This document shows, piece by piece, positions 32,588 to 35,411 of a DNA stretch of 35,411 nucleotides (positions within the stretch are counted from its first letter, which is position 1; each line of letters begins with the position of its first letter). Under the pieces are notes generated by a model, which did not search any database, was not told where the DNA came from, and saw only the letters and a program-made list of their open reading frames with translations. The position numbers were made by a program, and so were the translations under genes. Source of the stretch: Methylotenera sp. (GTDB lineage: Bacteria; Pseudomonadota; Gammaproteobacteria; Burkholderiales; Methylophilaceae); the NCBI RefSeq assembly GCF_029945705.1, contig NZ_JAQSDC010000016.1:1-35411 (forward strand). Reading direction: 5' to 3'.

Positions 32588-33025
32588 ATGATTGCCAATC
32601 TTACAGATATTCACGCCGTTTCTGAGGCTATTCGCGATGCCGTGGCACCAGTGTTCTTACTCACGGGTATAGGCTCTATTCTCGGTGTGTTGATTGGTCG
32701 TTTGGGGCGATCTATTGACCGTGCACGATTGTTAAATGATATGCCGCGAGAGAAGCGTGGTAAGTTTAGTCATGAGTTTAAGATTTTAGTTAAACGCACC
32801 AAATGGCTTAGGCGCGCCATTGGCTTGGCGACCCTAGCGGCTTTATGTGTATGCGTTTCTATTGCAACTTTGTTTATATCAGTCGAGACGGGTTTTAAAA
32901 TGCCGCATATCGTATTGCTGGCGTTTATCACATCTATGTTTTCAGTGATTTTGGCCTTGCTATGCTTTTTACGCGAAATTGTACTCGCTTCGCGTGAGGT
33001 GATTGTGCCATTTAATCACGATTAA
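32588..33025 (+). CDS. DUF2721 family membrane protein
   Basis: A 145-residue protein with three hydrophobic segments (about 18-37, 73-95 and 103-126) and the DUF2721 signature: IRDAVAPVFLLTGIGSILGV, then GRLGRSIDRAR and the basic helix with ILVKRTKWLRRAIGLATL. The function of this family is unknown. It is free-standing, with no strong ribosome site, and converges on pilU with a 29-base gap. Confidence 0.85.
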   Translation: MIANLTDIHAVSEAIRDAVAPVFLLTGIGSILGVLIGRLGRSIDRARLLNDMPREKRGKFSHEFKILVKRTKWLRRAIGLATLAALCVCVSIATLFISVETGFKMPHIVLLAFITSMFSVILALLCFLREIVLASREVIVPFNHD

Positions 33026-33054
33026 ACGGCTGGCAAATAAACCTGCCGCCTAAT

Positions 33055-34221
33055 TTATATGCCCGCCTGAGCTTCTGCTACTTTTTCCTCTTTAGGTTCC
33101 TCATGTAGTGCAAATATACTGGTTGATTTAGCACCAGCATTTTTGCCTTTGAGTTTGAAGCGCAAGCGTAATTCGGTGAGAGAGTCTGCATTTCTTAACG
33201 CATCTTCTTCGGAAATGACACCGTCTTCACACAGCTGGAATAAGGCTTGGTCGAATGTTTGCATGCCTTGCTCAGTTGATTTAGCCATAATTTCTTTCAC
33301 CATGCCTGTTTCACCTTTTAAAATCAGGTCTGAAATCAAGGGTGAATTCAGCAGAATTTCAACTGCTGCGCTACGTCCGCCGCCGACTTTTGAGACTAAA
33401 CGCTGTGAAACAAATGCACGTAGATTCAACGATAAATCCATATGCAGTTGCGCATGACGCTCTTCAGGGAAAAAGTTGATAATGCGATCCAGCGCTTGAT
33501 TTGCACTATTGGCATGCAAGGTTGCCATGCAAAGGTGCCCAGTTTCCGCAAAGGCCAGCGCGAATTCCATGGTTTCTCTATCACGAATCTCACCAATTAA
33601 AATAACGTCAGGTGCTTGGCGCAAAGTGTTTTTAAGTGCATTGAACCAGCCATTGGTGTCACGCCCCACTTCGCGGTGTGTGACTAAGCAGTTTTTACTT
33701 TGATGTACATACTCCACAGGGTCTTCTACCGTAATGATATGACCAAAGCTATGTTCATTGCGATAGTCGATTAAAGCCGCCAGTGTTGTGGATTTGCCAG
33801 AGCCTGTTCCGCCAACTAAAACCACCAAGCCACGCTTAGTCATCATCACTTCTTTGAGCACTTTAGGTAAGCCTAAGTCTTCAAAGTTAGGTATTTTTGT
33901 GGTGATAGTGCGCAGCACCATGCCTACTTTTTCTTGCTGTAAAAACACATTCACCCGAAAACGCCCAATTTCTTTAGGCCAGATTGCAAAGTTACATTCT
34001 TTTTCTACGGCAAACTCGGCTTTTTGCTTATCACTCATAATGGCATCAGCAAACGCTTTGGTGAGTTCACCAGTGAGTTTCTGTTGCGTGACGGGCGTCA
34101 TTTTGCCGTCTATTTTCATTGCGGGTGGAAAATCTGCAGAAATGAATAAATCTGACGCCTTTTTGTCTAACATGGCACGTAAAAGATTGTGCATATAGGC
34201 CAGCGCTTGTTCGTTTGTCAT
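33055..34221 (-). CDS. pilU: Type IV pilus retraction ATPase PilU
   Basis: A 388-residue hexameric secretion-type ATPase. Walker A is GGTGSGKS at residues 137-144. ITVEDPVEYVH, APDVILIGEIRDRETMEFAL and ATLHANSANQALDRIINFFP are the Asp/His boxes and Walker B region of PilT-like retraction motors. The N-terminal PAS-like domain begins LRAMLDKKASDLFISADFPP, and the length, longer C-terminal tail (from LRLRFKLKGKN) and KNCLVTHREVGRDT region fit PilU rather than PilT. It works with PilT in pilus retraction and twitching. pilT usually lies next to pilU but is not in this window on either side. No good ribosome site. Confidence 0.88.
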   Translation of the reverse strand: MTNEQALAYMHNLLRAMLDKKASDLFISADFPPAMKIDGKMTPVTQQKLTGELTKAFADAIMSDKQKAEFAVEKECNFAIWPKEIGRFRVNVFLQQEKVGMVLRTITTKIPNFEDLGLPKVLKEVMMTKRGLVVLVGGTGSGKSTTLAALIDYRNEHSFGHIITVEDPVEYVHQSKNCLVTHREVGRDTNGWFNALKNTLRQAPDVILIGEIRDRETMEFALAFAETGHLCMATLHANSANQALDRIINFFPEERHAQLHMDLSLNLRAFVSQRLVSKVGGGRSAAVEILLNSPLISDLILKGETGMVKEIMAKSTEQGMQTFDQALFQLCEDGVISEEDALRNADSLTELRLRFKLKGKNAGAKSTSIFALHEEPKEEKVAEAQAGI

Positions 34222-34414
34222 GTTTTCTATTGCCGAAAATAGGGTTATGAAGATTGGTTAATAGTTATTATTGCATGGAATGTGTGACATTCATGCGTTA
34301 CTGCTGATGAAATATAGCCTTCACAGCCAGCACGTATATTGGCTTGCATGGCCTCTATTTTCGCCTGTATGATGCACTAGCCACTTTAATCTTTAACCTG
34401 AGTAGAAACCAGCC

Positions 34415-34696
34415 ATGTTCACCATACCCTCCACGTGGAATATTATTATTTCTACCATCGTATTCGTGATTGCGGCATGGTATCTCCATCGCTTATTAGA
34501 TGAACATGGCATGCCCAAAGGCGTCACGCGTGGATTATTGGTGTTTGTGTTGGCTTATGTGGTTTCTTGGGCATCTGGCGAGCTGGTAGATTTGTCGCGC
34601 GAGAAGGTGTATGGTCCTGAGCCCGTTTCAGAAACGCAAAAAAATCTAAATGAGGCGCTAGATCTATTAAAGGCGAGTGGCATCACTTCACCTTAG
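34415..34696 (+). CDS. Small hypothetical membrane protein
   Basis: A 93-residue protein I do not recognise. Two hydrophobic segments (WNIIISTIVFVIAAWYL, and RGLLVFVLAYVVSWASGELV) are joined by a short charged turn (LLDEHGMPKG), and the C terminus is an amphipathic, acidic tail. Both ends would then be on the same side of the membrane. It stands alone between pilU and tRNA genes. The 193 bases upstream, shared with pilU, show no clear signal beyond a possible -10. Confidence 0.65.
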   Translation: MFTIPSTWNIIISTIVFVIAAWYLHRLLDEHGMPKGVTRGLLVFVLAYVVSWASGELVDLSREKVYGPEPVSETQKNLNEALDLLKASGITSP

Positions 34697-34804
34697 TTTA
34701 TAAGCTAAACCCTAGGTTGCCAGCTAAATTTCAAGTGAAGTTTCAAACCAAAATTGTGAATTACGCTAGAAATTGCAAATTATTTAAGTTTTATTCAATC
34801 ATGC

Positions 34805-34834
34805 TTGGAAAAATCTCTAAATTTCATGTAATAT
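34805..34834 (+). promoter_or_regulatory. tRNA-Val/tRNA-Asp promoter
   Basis: TTGGAA (34805-34810) and TAATAT (34829-34834) with an 18-base spacer lie 21 bases before tRNA-Val. No separate strong promoter is seen before tRNA-Asp, so the two are probably one transcript ending at the terminator at 35113-35154. Confidence 0.55.
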
Positions 34835-34855
34835 GCGGTCCTCGTTAGGCAGGCA

Positions 34856-34931
34856 GGGTGCTTAGCTCAGTTGGTAGAGCGTCGCCCTTACAAGGCGAAT
34901 GTCGGCGGTTCGACCCCGTCAGCACCCACCA
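34856..34931 (+). tRNA. tRNA-Val (anticodon TAC)
   Basis: Acceptor GGGTGCT pairs with AGCACCC. Anticodon loop CTTACAA gives TAC. D-arm AGCTCAGTTGGTAGAGC and T-loop GTTCGACCC are normal. CCA is encoded. Confidence 0.97.
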
Positions 34932-35029
34932 AAATCCTGCAAGTGTGACTATCGTTACTCATTTTTTGTAAAAATGAGTAGGCGAGTTTAAATGCGTTTT
35001 TGTTAAATTAATTAAAACGCATCGTTTTT

Positions 35030-35106
35030 GGAGTGGTAGTTCAGTTGGTTAGAATACCTGCCTGTCACGCAGGGGGTCGCGGGTTCGAGTCCCGTCCGCT
35101 CCGCCA
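35030..35106 (+). tRNA. tRNA-Asp (anticodon GTC)
   Basis: Acceptor GGAGTGG pairs with CCGCTCC with one G-U pair. Anticodon loop CTGTCAC gives GTC. T-loop GTTCGAGTC is standard, discriminator G, and CCA is encoded. Its 3' end is a likely integration site for the element that starts downstream. Confidence 0.97.
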
Positions 35107-35112
35107 ATATGT

Positions 35113-35154
35113 AAAAAGCCTTATAAGTCAATAGCTTATAGGGCTTTTTCTTTT
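35113..35154 (+). terminator. Rho-independent terminator after tRNA-Asp
   Basis: A 15-bp stem with one G-U pair (35113-35127 with 35135-35149; arm AAAAAGCCTTATAAG), a 7-base loop and a following T-rich run. It ends six bases before the repeats in front of the integrase-like fragment. Confidence 0.88.
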
Positions 35155-35159
35155 TAGTC

Positions 35160-35179
35160 TGGTAGCATAATTGGTAGCA
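35160..35179 (+). repeat. Direct repeat TGGTAGCA before the integrase-like ORF
   Basis: TGGTAGCA occurs at 35160-35167 and 35172-35179, a 12-base period, just before the ATG at 35184. It could be an integrase or excisionase binding site of the mobile element or part of its att region. Confidence 0.35.
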
Positions 35180-35183
35180 AATT

Positions 35184-35372
35184 ATGTTAAAAATACCAGT
35201 CTATGCCAGAAATGGTGTCTATTACTTCCATAGTCGTATCAATCAACATCAAGTTAAAAGGTCTTTAAACACAAAAGACCCCAACATTGCTATGATTAGA
35301 GCCTTAGACCTCTTAAAAATGATTGATATGACCATTGACCTCAAAAAAATCAAAAAGTATGTAATGGTCTAA
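35184..35372 (+). CDS. Integrase N-terminal fragment (phage/island type)
   Basis: A 62-residue ORF (VYARNGVYYFHSRINQHQVK, then SLNTKDPNIAMIRALDLLKM) that looks like the arm-binding N-terminal domain of tyrosine integrases found beside tRNA genes (DUF6538-like). It stops at 35372, far short of a full integrase of about 400 residues. No long continuation is visible before the window ends 39 bases later; the next frame gives only CNGLIKCDTS before a stop. It is likely a decayed or frameshifted integrase, but the window end prevents a firm statement. The ribosome site is weak. Confidence 0.5.
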   Translation: MLKIPVYARNGVYYFHSRINQHQVKRSLNTKDPNIAMIRALDLLKMIDMTIDLKKIKKYVMV

Positions 35373-35411
35373 TAAAATGCGACACAAGTTAAGAGATTAT
35401 AATTACTTAAC

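Noticed and set aside
1-35411. CRISPR array, complete insertion sequence or ribosomal RNA
   Set aside because: No regularly spaced repeats, transposase genes or rRNA segments were seen anywhere in the window.

Overview
The window looks like chromosomal DNA of a moderately AT-rich Gram-negative betaproteobacterium. Gene content (split class II ribonucleotide reductase, a PIMT-like gene before tolC, Kdo transferase, PilU, RdgC) and protein character suggest a methylotroph of the Methylophilaceae (Methylotenera-like). That assignment is inference from memory of such genomes, not a search result.

Layout. Positions 97-2816 carry a lipid A phosphoethanolamine transferase (eptA type), a DUF1003 membrane protein and a half-size EamA transporter. 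Positions 2893-7826 form a TetR-controlled RND efflux operon (operator, tetR, lipoprotein adaptor, pump). A divergent PIMT-like methyltransferase, a TolC-type outer membrane channel, an isochorismatase-like hydrolase, an unknown exported or anchored protein and, on the other strand, Kdo transferase (waaA) follow to about 12.57 kb. A 510-base regulatory region then leads into nrdJa-nrdJb, an adenosylcobalamin-dependent ribonucleotide reductase split in two. This region holds a candidate NrdR box pair on a promoter, and a possible structured leader with a 12-codon ORF. A REP-like inverted pair sits between the two nrdJ genes.

Directly behind nrdJb, with a 1-base gap, is a TIR-like-domain gene interrupted at a sequence that has the form of a -1 slippery heptamer, and then dinD. 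This small accessory block (16.06-17.77 kb) is the most likely place for an undescribed defence or stress function. Positions 17920-22282 (minus strand) hold a second RND adaptor/pump pair. Then come a fosmidomycin-resistance-like MFS exporter divergent from an AraC/NimR-like regulator, rdgC, a decayed phasin-like remnant, an Old Yellow Enzyme divergent from an ArsR-type regulator across an 18-bp perfect palindrome, tag, and a PilJ_N-PAS-GGDEF-EAL signalling protein.

The last 4.5 kb has four tRNA genes (Thr-TGU, Pro-TGG, Val-TAC, Asp-GTC), an EamA transporter, a DUF2721 protein, pilU and a small membrane protein. It ends just past tRNA-Asp in an integrase-like N-terminal fragment, suggesting the edge of an integrative element. 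The themes are envelope and efflux resistance, regulated nucleotide reduction, and DNA repair or SOS-type functions (DinD, RdgC, Tag).
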